Source: Gymnorhina tibicen (taxonomy: Eukaryota; Chordata; Aves; Passeriformes; Artamidae). Taken from it: DNA of 64,000 nucleotides. Shown in pieces: positions 62,046 to 64,000 of this stretch (the stretch's first letter is position 1; the number at the start of each line of letters is the position of its first letter). The translations under genes were made by a program, and so were the position numbers. The stretch lies in assembly GCA_013399875.1 (NCBI GenBank), contig VXAZ01006880.1, forward strand, positions 620,001 through 684,000, read 5' to 3'. The notes beneath the pieces were generated by a model, which was given only the letters and a program-made list of their open reading frames with translations, was not told where the DNA came from and ran no database searches.

Positions 62046-64000
62046 CTGGGGGATTAAAAAATGGCTCTGTTAGGCCCAGCAGCACACGATGGTACCAGAC
62101 CCTGGGACCTGTGACTACCACCATGCACGTGCCTCTCCACTTCTGGCCCTGGGAAACGTACAAATTTAGTGCTACTATGTGGTTTCACATCATTTTACTC
62201 TGAAATAAGCCAGTCTCTGAAGGCTTCCTCATGACACTGGAAGGGTAAAAAGGGTTCTCCCATCATTACATGCAATGATAGTTCAGTGCAAGAAGCAGAG
62301 GTAAATTCCCAAAGCGGCTGGGAGCAGGAGAGCAGTAAGATGTCTTCTCCACATCTTCATCCCCTGCCTTGCTGCCTGCAACACTCAACTAGTGTGTCAT
62401 CATGAGTTGCTCTGGCGCCTGCATGCTTATTGCTCTGCTCTGAAACTGGTAAGAAAGCACACAGGAAAGCTCCTAAAATCCAGCAGTATAAAACATGTTA
62501 TTTCAAATTCCCCAACCCGGGAACCAAAGCATCCTGCAGTACAGCAAACATACTGGCAAACTGAAATCTTCACATTCCTTAAAAATACTTCAAATATCCT
62601 AATTACATGCAGCCTACCAGAAACCATTTAATAGTCTGGTGCAATACTGACATCAACAGCCCAGAGCTGGAGACCTCTTGAGCCCTCCCGAGGAAGGAAG
62701 GACAGGTCTAACTCTGCTGCTAAGGAAAGAGCTGTCTCAGCAGGCAATTGCAGCCTGTCTGGATTCTGCCTATCCTAAGATGCTTAGTGTCCTCCCCAGG
62801 GGTTGATTGCCAGCCTTCCTACTGACTACAGACACTCAAGTTGCTTCCTCTCTGTGCTTTATTGCCTAACTGAATTTTTTTTCTATCTGGGGAAAGGCTC
62901 TCTCTCCCTGCTCCTGCTGCTTCCTTGAGCAGAGCTCCAGGGGGCAGTGCACAACTGGCTGCCTTGCTCCTGCTTTTGGAACAAATTCCAGTTCACAGTC
63001 TGTTAGGGCCAGCACTTGGCAGCATTTGCAACAACACAAAATGCATCTGTTTAGCCTTGTATGTTAATTTGCAAAGACTGATTGCTGGTGGCTTGGGAGG
63101 GGCAGGAAACCATTCACTTTTTTATGTTAACACAGATCAATCTGTTGGAATGTCTGCCTTGGACCACTGCCCTGGTCCCTATGTAATGCATGTCAGAGAC
63201 TTCATGAAAACAATACTGAGATAATCCATTATTTCCTAGCAGACAATCTCATTCCAACAGGCTGAAATATTCATCTAACGAAAACAAAGACATAAGGGTC
63301 TGAGCAGAGATCCTGGGTGATGCTCCAAAAGCCACTTGGCCAGCCTTGCTTCGGGGCTGTGAAGACTTAGCCAGTGTGTTCTGCTGCTCTCATCTCCTCT
63401 AACACATGACAGCACTAAGGACACAGGAAAAAGCATTCTGTGCTTTGGTAACACTAGAACACTGTTTAGTATAAGCAAAGCATTAGCATTAGGCAGTAGT
63501 TTCTTACCCTTCCCTATTCACATTCCATTAAAACTTTGAGGGCCAGTGTATTTCCAGGTCTTGCCATACTGTTTAACTGTCAGACACTATCTCATCTGCA
63601 GGCAAAGGAAAGGTTAAAGAGGATCCATGCAGACATCGGGGTACTCTGTGTCAGCTCTCAGTGGCAAGCCTTTAAGTGCTACAGTTGTAAAGGAAACCCC
63701 TGGGGGAGGAAACCAAGTGTTGTAGCTGCAGGAACACCTAACTAGCCATGACACTGTTGTTAAAGTTGGCACTCCTTAATTTCATCACTGTTCAGAAAGG
63801 CGAGGAAAAAGCAAGTTACAAATATATGCAGTGTACTTGCTGATGCATGGAAACAAAAGAATTCACAGAATTGACAAGATATGCAGGGATGAGGTATTCC
63901 ACAATATATACATGTCCTTTACAGTGCAGTTATTGCATACGGACATCCCTTAATGACCTGAATGGGGAAGTCAGAGTGCTTAAGTTTCAAAAGTTTTGCA
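62046..64000 (-). other. COMMD9: COMMD9 intron, continuing beyond the window
   Basis: Intron upstream (in gene orientation) of the LPRLVD exon. I looked for the preceding exon, expected to encode an ALFPENFHQNL-like segment, and did not see it, so the intron probably continues past 64000. Short ORFs here have no recognisable features. Confidence 0.75.

Noticed and set aside
61880..62203. 107-codon + strand ORF over the COMMD9 exon
   Set aside because: Antisense shadow of the real - strand exon encoding the LPRLVDMDWRVD motif.

Overview
This 64 kb window is vertebrate nuclear DNA, almost certainly from a bird. It has long non-coding stretches, GT-AG introns, and degraded CR1 retrotransposon tails of the avian type. 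The two protein genes I recognise are neighbours in the amniote LDLRAD3-COMMD9 block (human 11p13, from memory). No prokaryotic genes, CRISPR arrays, tRNAs or rRNAs were seen.

Layout: positions 1-28797 are read as intron of LDLRAD3 (+ strand). No LDL-receptor class A exon was found there, so the ectodomain exons must lie to the left. The last two coding exons follow. Exon 28798-29143 carries the membrane-proximal stalk, the transmembrane helix and the first cytoplasmic segment. Exon 30828-31086 carries the PY-motif tail and the stop. A long 3' UTR probably runs to about 35655, with a good AATAAA at 35632. A gene-poor intergenic tract of about 24.6 kb follows. It holds a possible orphan exon at 36132-36321, a duplicated CR1-containing block around a single N at 41499, an LTR-like block at about 48800-49500, a second N at 49768, a small GC-rich patch at about 56400-56520 and a sense-oriented CR1 tail at about 56650-56870. 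On the - strand, the last two coding exons of COMMD9 (62045-61942 and 61123-60983) and its 3' UTR (to about 60245) face LDLRAD3 tail to tail. The rest of COMMD9 lies beyond the right edge.

Function: LDLRAD3 is a single-pass membrane protein whose cytoplasmic PPxY motifs recruit NEDD4-family ubiquitin ligases. COMMD9 is a subunit of the COMMD/CCDC22/CCDC93 (Commander) endosomal recycling machinery. They are convergent neighbours, not an operon, though both bear on membrane-protein trafficking.

I found no convincing undescribed biological system. The points most worth checking are the probable false duplication around the N at 41499, the exon-like segment at 36132-36321, and the tandem (NAGNAG) splice acceptor of the last LDLRAD3 exon. 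Most open reading frames in the window are chance ORFs in intron or intergenic DNA and are omitted.
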